This document shows positions 10,157-18,631 of a stretch of 64,000 nucleotides of DNA, one piece after another. Position 1 is the first letter of the stretch. Every line of letters starts with the position of its first letter. Source of the stretch: Saprospiraceae bacterium (GTDB lineage Bacteria > Bacteroidota > Bacteroidia > Chitinophagales > Saprospiraceae). Below the pieces are notes generated by a model. It saw nothing but the letters and a program-made list of their open reading frames with translations, was not told the DNA's origin and ran no database searches. The stretch covers positions 110,237-174,236 of the forward strand of contig JADKBO010000013.1 in the NCBI GenBank assembly GCA_016715105.1, written 5' to 3'. A program made the position numbers and the translations under genes.

Positions 10157-10440
10157 TCATTTTTTGTTCCTTGAAATACGAAAATGAAGCATTCCATTTT
10201 CAAAGTATCTTCCTCTAGGGTCTGCAGATTTTATTTCAAAATAAATAATTGCTGCTGGTTTTACGATGTTAAAATATACATCAGGAAAAATGGAAACTTG
10301 GGTGTAGGACAAGACACTTTTATCCTTATAAAAATTAAATATGCCAAATAATTTCTTGTTTACCCCACCAAGTAATCATTTATATTTTCTACCTTATATC
10401 TTTTGGTTTTAAAAGCTGCTTAAAATAGTCCGTCCAAAAG
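10157..10440 (-). pseudogene. Frameshifted remnant of an unidentified gene
   Basis: The minus strand reads as a protein-like sequence ending at a TGA at 10157-10159. Its last part contains VSIFPDVYFNIVKPAA and SADPRGRYFENGMLHFRIS. Going upstream, the reading continues only by changing frame near 10375 and again near 10425, where FLDPDFGLIELLDGLF appears. No start codon or intact frame is visible. It may be a decayed gene or a small gene broken by base errors. I do not recognise the family. The remaining DNA up to 10625 is AT-rich and shows nothing else. Confidence 0.35.
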
Positions 10441-10625
10441 TTCAATTAAACCAAAATCAGGGTCCAAAAATTTATTTAATTTTCAAAAATTATTAAAATG
10501 ATTAAAAGCGATTCAATAAAAAAAATAAAAACAGTATTTTGGAATCTCTTGCCTTCAAAACAGCGCTTTCAGTCCAAAATTCAACTATATAAAACAAGTT
10601 AATTTAAAACTAAAATAAGTCCAAA

Positions 10626-11555
10626 ATGCCAAACTCAAAATTACTTATATGTTTCGTTGTATTTACCATTTTTCTAACTGCCTGTGGAAAAGAGGAGAAA
10701 ATTGATAACCCAATTCCTGGTTCTGTGATTAGTTTAGAGGGTAAGGTTACGGATGTAAAAAACACCAATCCTATTCAAGGTGCACAATTAATTTTAACTG
10801 CGTCTAGTGGAAGCATCAAGAGAGCCAATTCCAGTGATGAAGGGAAATATACCTTTCAAGATCTTCCAAACGGAACTTACACCTTGGAGATGGTAGAGCC
10901 CTGGGGTGGCACGGTAAGTAGTAAGACGAGAAATCTAAATTTTACAGGGACCAAACTCACGGAAAACTTTTCTTTACAAATGAAAAACCAAACAGGATTT
11001 GCCGCCTTCCAAAACGGAGACAAATTTGCTGAAATTAAAACAATAACTGGCTCAGATGCCGTTTCAGCTGGCTCAGATATTGGGGCAATAACCGTTTGGA
11101 GTATTCCAAAAGTGACAACACCTATTAAAGATGTGTTAGGAAAACAATTAAAAGGCTCAGATTGGTTAAAAGCAAGCGCTACTTGTGAAGCTACTTGCAA
11201 TGGGTCAAAGGCAATATTTAATATTGCTTTACAAGGCCTTATTCCAAATGGCGTTTATACCATGTGGTTGACCGAGCTTACTGAACATCACGATATTAAT
11301 TTTGGTTTCCCTCGCAGTACAATCAAGGACATGATTCCTTTAAAATCAGGAAGTACTCATTTGTTTAAAGCTGCGGCTAATGGTTCTTACAATTTCGTAG
11401 GAGAAACCAATAATTGTGTGTTAACCAATTTCACCAATGGTTTTGCCATTTATGCTAGTTATGAAATGGATGGTAAAGCTGAGGAGTCAAGATCAGAAAA
11501 ACAAGCCAATGCTAATGAGCAGCAAGACGCCACTCATTTATTTATCTTTTATTAA
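10626..11555 (+). CDS. Lipoprotein with carboxypeptidase-regulatory-like domain
   Basis: The 309-residue protein opens with a lipoprotein signal whose lipobox LTAC places the acylated Cys at residue 20. Residues 35-115 form a CarboxypepD_reg-like beta-sandwich (LEGKVTDVKNTNPIQGAQL ... GKYTFQDLPNGTYTLEM), a domain often found at the start of TonB receptors and surface proteins. The rest, including IPNGVYTMWLTELTEH, has no family I recognise. It stands alone between two intergenic stretches of 300-500 bases. Likely outer-membrane or periplasmic; role unknown. Confidence 0.7.
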   Translation: MPNSKLLICFVVFTIFLTACGKEEKIDNPIPGSVISLEGKVTDVKNTNPIQGAQLILTASSGSIKRANSSDEGKYTFQDLPNGTYTLEMVEPWGGTVSSKTRNLNFTGTKLTENFSLQMKNQTGFAAFQNGDKFAEIKTITGSDAVSAGSDIGAITVWSIPKVTTPIKDVLGKQLKGSDWLKASATCEATCNGSKAIFNIALQGLIPNGVYTMWLTELTEHHDINFGFPRSTIKDMIPLKSGSTHLFKAAANGSYNFVGETNNCVLTNFTNGFAIYASYEMDGKAEESRSEKQANANEQQDATHLFIFY

Positions 11556-11874
11556 ACCTATTTCAGTACCAAGCTTATTAAGTATTGATAGACCTACAAA
11601 CTCGAGGTTTTCAACAGAAATTCAACAAAACTTTTATTGACTTCATCATTAGAATCAAGAAAACAAATTGGTTCAGCTACACTTTTTTAGCAAATTTCAA
11701 TATTTAATTTGTCGCCACTTCATGTGACAAAATTTTTGATAATCAAGAACTTTAGACCATTTTTTGAATGAATTATTTCGAAAATTAATATCACAACATT
11801 TGATCGGATGAGGTATATTTGAAAATCAACCTTTGTTGTCGACTCACTTTTTTTTCTAATAAAAATACCACAAC
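11556..11874. other. Intergenic stretch, only a promoter element seen
   Basis: AT-rich DNA between the lipoprotein and the amidohydrolase gene. On the minus strand about 30 codons (11595-11690) read as protein-like, but there is no start, family match or continuation. The only feature I support is the -7 element at 11814. Confidence 0.4.
11814..11821 (+). promoter_or_regulatory. Probable -7 element of the amidohydrolase promoter
   Basis: TATATTTG is a full match to TAnnTTTG and lies 53 bases before the ATG at 11875. No good TTTG is found 19-20 bases upstream, so only half of the promoter is convincing. Confidence 0.35.
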
Positions 11875-13326
11875 ATGAAATCAATTGTCTCCATTCTATT
11901 ATTGATCGTAGTTTTAATTACACCCATCAGCTCACAAAGTACAGCCAAAAGCAAAGCCTTGGATTTACTCAAAGAAGAAACCGCTAATGGCATACAAGCA
12001 GGCTATGATTCATACAAAAATATAGCGCTCGCAATTTGGGACTATGCTGAAATTGGCTACAAAGAATATAAAAGCAGTGAACTACTTCAAAAGACATTAA
12101 ATTTCAGTGGTTTCAAGGTCGAAGCAGGTGTTGCTGGAATCCCTACGGCTTTTGTTGCAACTTATGGCAGCGGTTCTCCAGTCATCGGCATTCTTGCAGA
12201 ATTTGATGCTTTACCAGGTTTATCTCAAGACAAAGGTCCAACCAAAAAACTTCTGGAGGGCAAAACAAGCGGACATGCATGTGGTCATCACCTTTTTGGC
12301 ACTGGATCGGTGGCCGCTGGAATTGCCATCAAAAAGTTGATAGCAGAAGGCAAATTGAAAGGCACTATTAAAGTTTTCGGTTGCCCGGCTGAAGAGGGAG
12401 GCAGCGGTAAAGTGTATATGGTCAGAGAAGGTCTATTTAAGGACGTGGATGTCGCCATACATTGGCACCCAAGCAGTAGTAATTCGGTGAGTTATACCAG
12501 TTCGCTGGCCAATAAATCGGCAAAATTTAGATTCCATGGTATTTCGGCGCACGCTGCAGCAGCTCCTCAAAACGGCCGATCTGCCCTCGATGCAGTTGAA
12601 GCAATGAATTATATGGTTAATATGATGCGTGAACACGTACCACAAGAAACACGCATCCACTACGTCATCACCAGTGGTGGTGAAGCACCCAATGTTATCC
12701 CAGAATTTGCCGAAGTATATTATTATGTTCGCCACCCAGATCGTGCCTGGGTTGAGAAAATCTTTGACCGTGTCGCACTCGCAGCCAATGGAGCAGCGAT
12801 GGGCACAGGCACTACAACAGATTATGAAATCATTGGCGGCACTCATGATTTACTCATCAATGAAACTCTTGCACTCGTCATGCAAGAAAACTTAGAAAAA
12901 ATTGGAGGTTTTACCTACACCCCAGAAGAAATGGCTTTTGGCAAAGAAATACAAGCTACTTTCTTGAGCGGTGCCATGCCTTTGGAATCCGCTGCCACAG
13001 TGGGAAAATTGAAGCCAGAAACAAATCGTGGATCCACTGATGTCGGAGATGTGAGTTATGTGGTGCCTACAGTTGGTTTGCGAACTGCTACGTGGGTGCC
13101 TGGTACACCAGCTCATAGTTGGCAAGCAGTAAGTTGTGGCGCTACTGACATTGGTGTCAAAGGAATGATGGTCGCGGCCAAATCCATGGCTGCAACTGCC
13201 ATTGATTTATTCACCAATCCTGAACTGATCAAAAATGCCAAGACAGAGTTTGTCAAATCAATCGGCGATTATCAATATCAAGCTTTATTGGGGGATCGCA
13301 AACCGGCATTGGATTATCGGGATTGA
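11875..13326 (+). CDS. Exported M20-family amidohydrolase (AbgB-like)
   Basis: A 483-residue zinc-dependent amidohydrolase of the M20 family, closest in pattern to the AbgB p-aminobenzoyl-glutamate hydrolase subunit. A signal peptide (about 1-22, ending SSQS) sends it out of the cytoplasm. Metal-site motifs visible are GILAEFDALPG, SGHACGHHLFGTG near residue 135, CPAEEGGSGKV, and RGSTDVGDVSYVVPT plus GTPAHSWQ near the end. The dimerisation-domain segment SAHAAAAPQNGRSALDA is present. AbgB normally pairs with AbgA, which is absent here. The substrate could be another N-acyl amino acid or a dipeptide. Confidence 0.85.
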   Translation: MKSIVSILLLIVVLITPISSQSTAKSKALDLLKEETANGIQAGYDSYKNIALAIWDYAEIGYKEYKSSELLQKTLNFSGFKVEAGVAGIPTAFVATYGSGSPVIGILAEFDALPGLSQDKGPTKKLLEGKTSGHACGHHLFGTGSVAAGIAIKKLIAEGKLKGTIKVFGCPAEEGGSGKVYMVREGLFKDVDVAIHWHPSSSNSVSYTSSLANKSAKFRFHGISAHAAAAPQNGRSALDAVEAMNYMVNMMREHVPQETRIHYVITSGGEAPNVIPEFAEVYYYVRHPDRAWVEKIFDRVALAANGAAMGTGTTTDYEIIGGTHDLLINETLALVMQENLEKIGGFTYTPEEMAFGKEIQATFLSGAMPLESAATVGKLKPETNRGSTDVGDVSYVVPTVGLRTATWVPGTPAHSWQAVSCGATDIGVKGMMVAAKSMAATAIDLFTNPELIKNAKTEFVKSIGDYQYQALLGDRKPALDYRD

Positions 13327-13331
13327 GATAT

Positions 13332-13381
13332 CTGCGAAACTGCTGAATTGCGAAACTGCTGAATTGCTGAACTGCTGAACT
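13332..13381. repeat. Short tandem repeat of AACTGCTGAATTG units
   Basis: Units of the form AACTGCTGAATTG(CG) recur about three and a half times with drift directly after the amidohydrolase stop. It is the first part of a repeat-rich stretch reaching to 13720. Confidence 0.7.
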
Positions 13382-13418
13382 ACTCCGAAAAATTTGAATG
13401 TTCCCAATATGGTTTAAC

Positions 13419-13477
13419 TGTTTATTTGTTTAATCGTTTATGAGTCATAAACAAATAAACGTATAAACAAATAAACA
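13419..13477. repeat. AT-rich inverted repeat between convergent genes
   Basis: TGTTTATTTGTTTA (13419-13432) is the exact reverse complement of TAAACAAATAAACA (13464-13477), with a 31-base loop that itself holds another copy of the right-hand motif (CATAAACAAATAAAC). It sits between the amidohydrolase and the convergent PepSY gene and could end transcription from either side, but the stem has almost no GC and no clean U-tract. Confidence 0.6.
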
Positions 13478-13516
13478 TCTCCAAATCGATTGATTTGCCT
13501 CTTGTTAAATTGACAA

Positions 13517-13709
13517 TCAATTTTCTCGCTTATCGTTGATCTTTTTCTTTCTGCGTGCATTTGCGAAATCTGCGGGATGCAATTGCTTGCTTGTCTTCGC
13601 TGATATTTCTTTCAACATTTCTCCTTCCAATTTCCGATAGCTATCGGAACCGAACTGCGATTTCCGTTTTTTCCAATTTCCGGTTTCCGGTTTCCTGTTT
13701 CCGGTTTCC
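13517..13709. repeat. Composite extragenic repeat with perfect palindrome and GGTTTCC tandem units
   Basis: Three parts are visible. 13545-13600 is a 'ctgcg...tttgcgaaatctgcgg' stretch. 13632-13649 is the perfect 18-base palindrome TTCCGATAGCTATCGGAA. 13677-13709 holds four imperfect TTTCCGG/TTTCCTG units. Read on the minus strand the last part gives a GNRKxETGN-type repetitive peptide, which I consider non-functional translation. The element overlaps the 3' end of the PepSY gene, whose stop codon falls inside the palindrome. Confidence 0.65.
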
Positions 13710-14801
13710 CTCACGCCTGCCATACCAAAATAAAAAACCAGTGATTGGCAAACTAGCAATCAACAAACTAACCAAAAACATAAAAATCTTTCCAGCAAGA
13801 CCAAAAACAGCACCTGTATGGATATCATAATTCATACGCATCAATTTATCGGCAAAGGTGGACTGATCAAATCGGTTGTAAATGTGCCCAACCTCCAATT
13901 CTTGCAATGAATATTGATCAAAATAACGGTAATCAATTTTCCAATAGGTCCCAGCATCGACATTGGTATTGACAGCGATGGGAGAAGTTTCTGTTTCTGG
14001 GGGATGCACTTCAATATCTTCCAAATTTGGAGTTTCTGCCATCAATTTGGCGTATAAAATATCTAACCCATTACCATTTACGGGTGTTGTTTTTTGTGAT
14101 AATGGCTCCTCATAAACCAGAGATTTTTCTCCGCCCATACTTTTATAAAAGCCAAAAGCAAACCATTGAAATCCCCAAACTAAGCCAGTAACAGCAAATA
14201 TGATAGCCACGAAAAAGCTATAAAACCCCAAAATGGCGTGGATATCAAAATTTTTGCGTTTCCATTTGGTAGTTGATTTCCATCGAAACCAAGTTCTGGA
14301 TTTTGCGGTTTTTTGACTCTTGGGCCACCATAAAAATAGACCACTTATGATCATCACCAAAAATATCAAAGTGGAAATAGCCACAATGGGTTGACCTATT
14401 TCAGGAGGAAACCACAAGTAAAAATGCCCTTTCAAAATGAATGGAAAAAAGCCCTCCTCCATGTTTTGTGTGTGCAGTACTTCCCCACTATAAGGATTGA
14501 TATACATGATGTAATAGTACGTCGGCTCATAATGATAAAAAATGGCCTCAGCAGCTTGGCCATTTTTATTGTATTTGACAGAATGTAAATGTTTGTCTGG
14601 CAACTGTTTTGTTGCTATGTCAGACAAAACGCTCGGTAAAAGAAATTCCCTACTTTCCTTTTCTACAAACCTGTGAGGTTGTGTCCAATTTTGAATTTCT
14701 TCCTGAAATGCATATAAACATCCCGTCACAGCAATGATAAAAACCAATAGCCCGGAAGTCAATCCGAGCCATTGGTGTATTTTTCTGATGTAATATTTCA
14801 C
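13641..14801 (-). CDS. PepSY-associated inner-membrane protein (iron-uptake type)
   Basis: The 386-residue protein starts KYYIRKIHQWLGLTSGLLVF, the typical first helix of PepSY_TM proteins, and has four predicted membrane helices near residues 12-32, 140-160, 190-215 and 345-365 with a large periplasmic part between. Such proteins often accompany siderophore receptors and several are ferric-siderophore reductases. It starts 14 bases after the TonB receptor stop, so the two are one operon under the Fur-like control described at 17157-17240. The last 23 residues (from EGNRKQETGN) are encoded by the repeat element, so the natural C-terminus was probably near FWYGRR and the gene has been extended or clipped. 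Confidence 0.85.
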   Translation of the reverse strand: MKYYIRKIHQWLGLTSGLLVFIIAVTGCLYAFQEEIQNWTQPHRFVEKESREFLLPSVLSDIATKQLPDKHLHSVKYNKNGQAAEAIFYHYEPTYYYIMYINPYSGEVLHTQNMEEGFFPFILKGHFYLWFPPEIGQPIVAISTLIFLVMIISGLFLWWPKSQKTAKSRTWFRWKSTTKWKRKNFDIHAILGFYSFFVAIIFAVTGLVWGFQWFAFGFYKSMGGEKSLVYEEPLSQKTTPVNGNGLDILYAKLMAETPNLEDIEVHPPETETSPIAVNTNVDAGTYWKIDYRYFDQYSLQELEVGHIYNRFDQSTFADKLMRMNYDIHTGAVFGLAGKIFMFLVSLLIASLPITGFLFWYGRREGNRKQETGNRKLEKTEIAVRFR

Positions 14802-14815
14802 AATTAATATCGGTC

Positions 14816-17155
14816 TTAGAATTTATAATTGATACTCAATCGCGCATTACGCAAAGCCTCCACTTGAGAATAATAATAGCTACTCCATGGATAAAAAGCA
14901 CCACCAGTGATTAGATAAGCATTAAACAAATTGTTGACGTTGAGAGCTATGCTGAATTTTTCCATTTGATAAGAAATCGCTCCATCAAAACGAGTATAAT
15001 TGGGCATCGTAGGATCAACTTCCTTGTTGTAAACACCATACCAATTGGTGCGACCAGAACTGTTCTGAACGCCGAATGAGAAACCTAGTCCTGCCGCTTT
15101 TCCTGATTGAATGCGGTAATTGAGCCAAGTATTGAAAATGTGTTTGTCTGTTCCTGGCACCTGTCTTTCTACCTGCGAACCATCCGTGTCTTTGGTAACC
15201 TTAGCGTCGGTTAAGGCATAATTCATAGTCACATTCAAGCCAGAAAATAATTGGCCACGCACGTCAAATTCCAATCCTTGTGTTTGGGTTTGCCCAAGCT
15301 GAATGGAGAAAAATTGATTATTTGGATCAGCAGTCAACACATTGTTTTTGGTGATCCGATAGGCAGTTACAGAAGCATTCCAACGACCATCCATCCAATC
15401 CCTTTTGATTCCAATTTCTTTGTTGTCGCCGATGATTGGGTCAAACTTTTTGCCCTCAAAAGTACCTCCAGCTTGAGGGATAAAGGCCTCATCATAGACA
15501 GCATAAACGGAAGTATTTTTATCGATAGAATAACTCAAACCAACTCTTGGAGTAAATTTACTCGCATCAACGGTTCCTGAATATGGGTCAATGTCATTGG
15601 TGGTTGTGTATCTACCTGCAAGTGTAAGACGCAATTTATCAGACAACAATCTGATTTCATCCTGCGCATAAAAAGCAGAGTATATGTTATTGTAATGCAC
15701 TCCCCTTTCTCTGATGTCCAAACTACGATCAAATACAGGATAACTTGCTGCTGGAGTTTGACCATAAACAGGATTGTATAAATTGAGGTCTCCTATGATT
15801 CCACCCTGATTGAAATCATGATAAAAATCTTTGTTTCCCATGTCCAAACCTACCAAAATCCGATGTTTGATTGCTCCAGTTTCAACGTCTCCATTGACAA
15901 AGAACTGCCCTACTCTCGTCTGACCAAGAATGTCCCAAATACTGGTTGTCCTTTTGAGTGTGTCACCCACAACTCCAGAAGCCCAAAGACTTTGCCCTAC
16001 TTGATCAAAGTGTAAGGAGGCAACCTGACCAGTTATTTTCCAATTGCTGTTGATGCTGTGAGACAATGCTACAAAGAGAGATTGATCCTTGATGGTCGTA
16101 GGTTTTAAATTTGGTTCAAGGGTGGTAAAATCAAAAGGCAAATCACTGATTCCTTTCGCTGAAAAAGCATAAGCCGAACCAATCGGAGACATTTTTACGC
16201 CTTGATAGGTGTATTCTGCCGTCAGTGAAGTTTGATCGTTGATTTGGTATTTGATGACTGGTGCGATAGAAACTCTATTATTGTATTCATAGTTTCTGTG
16301 TGTCCCCTTCATCTGACCCATAACATTGAGCCGGTACAACAATTTGCCATCCTTACTCAACTTGCCATCCAGGTCAACATTCCCTCGGTAAGTTCCAAAG
16401 CTGCCTAAAGCCATGCCTACCTCTCCTTTATTTACACCAGTCGGTTTTTTAGTCACGACATTATAAAATCCACTTGGTTCGCCGCTCGCAAGCATGAATC
16501 CAGCAGGACCTTTAACAATTTCTATGCGCTCAACCATACTCATATCTTCGGTCAAAGGACCCCAAGTCTCGGTGACATTCATTCCATTTCTGAAAGCTGC
16601 TATCCTTGACCCCCTCATCACAATCCGTGCATAAGTTTCCCAATGTTCTGATCTAGCCGCACCACTTACATTGCGCGTCACTCCTTCCGACATATCAAAA
16701 ATCTGTTGATCTTTTAATGTTTGGGCAGTCACCACTTGGATGTTTTGAGGGACTTCTAGCAAAGGCGTTTTAAGGCGCAAAGAAACAGAAGGATAATCGG
16801 TGACGTACTTACTTGGATTGGCGGTTACCAATACTTCTTGTAGTTCATTGGCGTCAACCTCAAGCTCAAAATCAATATTAAGTGTTTGATTATCAGTTAC
16901 TGTAACCTTTTCAGATTGTGTTTTCAAACCTACAAAGTGAGTTTGGAGCACATAATCTCCGGCCTTGATGTCAGTTATTTCATATTGCCCATTCACATCA
17001 GCAATGGCACCTTGTGAAGTACCTTTCAAACTGATGGCAACAAATTCAGCAGGTTTGCCGTCTGCGGTGGTCACCAAACCCTTGATGATTCCGGCTTGTG
17101 CCCACAACATGGACGACAAGAATGTTAAAAGTATAGGAGTAAATATCTTCTTCAT
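14816..17155 (-). CDS. TonB-dependent siderophore receptor
   Basis: An outer-membrane ferric-siderophore transporter of the FhuA/FecA type. From the ATG at 17155 it has 779 residues: signal peptide to about MLWAQ, a CarboxypepD_reg-like domain (about 22-100), a plug domain (TNPSKYVTDYP-like start through VERIEIVKGPAGFMLASGEP, GFYNVVTKKP), and a 22-strand barrel ending with the aromatic terminus LSINYKF. An upstream in-frame ATG at 17179 would place the predicted transcription start and operator inside the gene, so I choose 17155. Its promoter and two palindromic operators point to iron repression. It is followed by the PepSY protein. Confidence 0.93.
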   Translation of the reverse strand: MKKIFTPILLTFLSSMLWAQAGIIKGLVTTADGKPAEFVAISLKGTSQGAIADVNGQYEITDIKAGDYVLQTHFVGLKTQSEKVTVTDNQTLNIDFELEVDANELQEVLVTANPSKYVTDYPSVSLRLKTPLLEVPQNIQVVTAQTLKDQQIFDMSEGVTRNVSGAARSEHWETYARIVMRGSRIAAFRNGMNVTETWGPLTEDMSMVERIEIVKGPAGFMLASGEPSGFYNVVTKKPTGVNKGEVGMALGSFGTYRGNVDLDGKLSKDGKLLYRLNVMGQMKGTHRNYEYNNRVSIAPVIKYQINDQTSLTAEYTYQGVKMSPIGSAYAFSAKGISDLPFDFTTLEPNLKPTTIKDQSLFVALSHSINSNWKITGQVASLHFDQVGQSLWASGVVGDTLKRTTSIWDILGQTRVGQFFVNGDVETGAIKHRILVGLDMGNKDFYHDFNQGGIIGDLNLYNPVYGQTPAASYPVFDRSLDIRERGVHYNNIYSAFYAQDEIRLLSDKLRLTLAGRYTTTNDIDPYSGTVDASKFTPRVGLSYSIDKNTSVYAVYDEAFIPQAGGTFEGKKFDPIIGDNKEIGIKRDWMDGRWNASVTAYRITKNNVLTADPNNQFFSIQLGQTQTQGLEFDVRGQLFSGLNVTMNYALTDAKVTKDTDGSQVERQVPGTDKHIFNTWLNYRIQSGKAAGLGFSFGVQNSSGRTNWYGVYNKEVDPTMPNYTRFDGAISYQMEKFSIALNVNNLFNAYLITGGAFYPWSSYYYSQVEALRNARLSINYKF

Positions 17156-17156
17156 T

Positions 17157-17179
17157 TTATTTAGACTAATTATAAACAA
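17157..17179 (-). promoter_or_regulatory. Fur-like operator, copy 1 (at the transcription start)
   Basis: TTATTTAGA-CTAAT-TATAAACAA on the + strand is an inverted repeat of 9-5-9 layout with 7 of 9 positions paired. It covers the predicted transcription start and the leader just before the ATG of the TonB receptor. Copy 2 is 61 bases away and shares the left arm exactly. Confidence 0.5.
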
Positions 17180-17184
17180 TGACG

Positions 17185-17215
17185 CAAATATAGAATCGAG
17201 TTTGGATTCTGCAAA
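17185..17215 (-). promoter_or_regulatory. Bacteroidota promoter of the TonB receptor operon
   Basis: On the minus strand TTTG (17215-17212) is followed after 19 bases by TATATTTG (17192-17185), a full match to both elements of the Bacteroidota sigma-ABfr consensus. The ATG follows about 30 bases later. Confidence 0.7.
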
Positions 17216-17217
17216 CT

Positions 17218-17240
17218 TTATTTAGATTAATTCTAGATAA
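17218..17240. promoter_or_regulatory. Fur-like operator, copy 2 (just upstream of -33)
   Basis: TTATTTAGA-TTAAT-TCTAGATAA pairs in 8 of 9 positions. It lies next to the -33 element of the receptor promoter and 36 bases before the divergent acyltransferase-type gene, so one regulator could control both. A Fur-family repressor is the likely binder given the gene; the identity is inference. Confidence 0.55.
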
Positions 17241-17275
17241 TATTATTTTACAGTAATTACTCTCGATTTGAGATT

Positions 17276-18507
17276 ATGAGTTTCAGGGCAACAACACAAA
17301 GTATTAAAGCAGATAAAGCAATCATGACCAACATAAAATCAAGCCGTATTATTTCCTTAGATGTTTTAAGAGGCATCATTATGGTCATCATGGCTTTAGA
17401 CCATGTGCGAGATTATTTCAATTACGGGTCTTTCTTTGTAGATCCAAGCAACATAGAAACCACCAATCCCGCGCTCTTCTTTACAAGATTTATCACTCAC
17501 TTTTGTGCGCCTATATTCATTTTTTTAGCTGGAACGTCCGCTTTTTTATATGGAGAAAAGAAAACCAAAAAAGAACTTGCTACCTTTTTATGTACTCGCG
17601 GCTTATGGCTCATTTTGCTTGAAAGAGGAGTCAACAATCTCATTTGGACCTTTGACATCACCTATAGTTTGAAGATATTCCAAGTCATTTGGGCCATCGG
17701 TATGTGTATGGTCATTTTATCTGCTTTGATATATTTAAATAAAAATGTCCTTTTGGTCTTGGGGCTTATTTTGATAGTCCTTCACAATACTTTAGACGGA
17801 TTCACTATGACAGGCAATAGTCCAGAGGCGATTCTCTGGTATTTGCTGCACCAAGACCAGGCAATAGTGCTCCATGAAAATTCCATCATATTCTTCCACT
17901 ACCCATTGATGCCTCTCATTGGAGTGATATCTATGGGTTATTTATTTGGCGAATTATATTCCTCTGGTTTTGATGTGATCAAAAGAAAAAATGGTTGCTA
18001 GGTTTGGGGCTTGGGCTTTTATCATTGTTTTTAATAATGCGAGGCATCAATATTTATGGAGATTTGTTCCCCTGGAAAAACTATGAGACAACGACCAAAA
18101 CAGTCATGTCATTTTTGAATGTGACTAAATATCCAATGTCATTTTTATATCTATCTCTCACACTGGGCATTGCATTTCTTGCACTCTATTTCTTAGAAGG
18201 TATTCAAAATAAGTTTACCAAATTCTTCCTCGTCTTTGGAAGAGTACCCTTATTTTACTACTTTATGCACATGCTCGTCATCCACATTACAGCCATCATT
18301 GGCATACTGCTTTTTGGTGGTAATTGGACGGAAATGATCCTCACTGCCAAAAGTTTCCTCGCAGAGGATTTGAAGGATTACGGTTATCCGCTCTATGCGG
18401 TCTATGGCATTTGGGCCTTTGTGATTTTGATACTGTATCCGCCTTGTAAAAGGTACATGATTTATAAGGCCAATAATAGAAATAAGTGGTGGTTGAGTTA
18501 TTTGTAA
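17276..18507 (+). CDS. Heparan-alpha-glucosaminide acetyltransferase-type membrane protein (DUF1624/DUF5009-like; frameshifted)
   Basis: The start (RIISLDVLRGIIMVIMALDHVRDYF) is the signature of the integral-membrane acyltransferase group that includes HGSNAT and DUF1624/DUF5009 proteins. About 9-10 hydrophobic segments follow over roughly 410 residues. The frame breaks at an A6 run at 17986-17991: adding one A joins IKRKK to WLLGLGLGLLSLFL, so the real gene is almost surely intact. ATGs at 17276 and 17324 are both possible starts; the second (MTNIKSSRIISLDV) fits the family better. It is divergent from the siderophore receptor and shares its operator region. The acyl acceptor is unknown. Confidence 0.78.
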
Positions 18508-18631
18508 GCATATTAATAAGTATCATCCTAAGACATTTAGATCATGACCATAAAAAATAACTTTCAACCTTTTAAATTTTCTAAATTTACAAACTCCTAT
18601 TTTCATTACTTAATCCATTCAACTCATTGTC

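Noticed and set aside
11595..11690. Minus-strand stretch of about 30 codons reading FLDSNDEVNKSFVEFLLK
   Set aside because: Bounded by stops, no start and no continuation in other frames; too short to support.
13332..13381. Tandem repeat considered as a CRISPR remnant
   Set aside because: The units are 13-16 bases, drift in sequence, and have no spacers; no cas genes are in the window.
13517..13759. Minus-strand frame with RETGNRKPETGN-type text
   Set aside because: It is translation of the tandem repeat element and not a gene.
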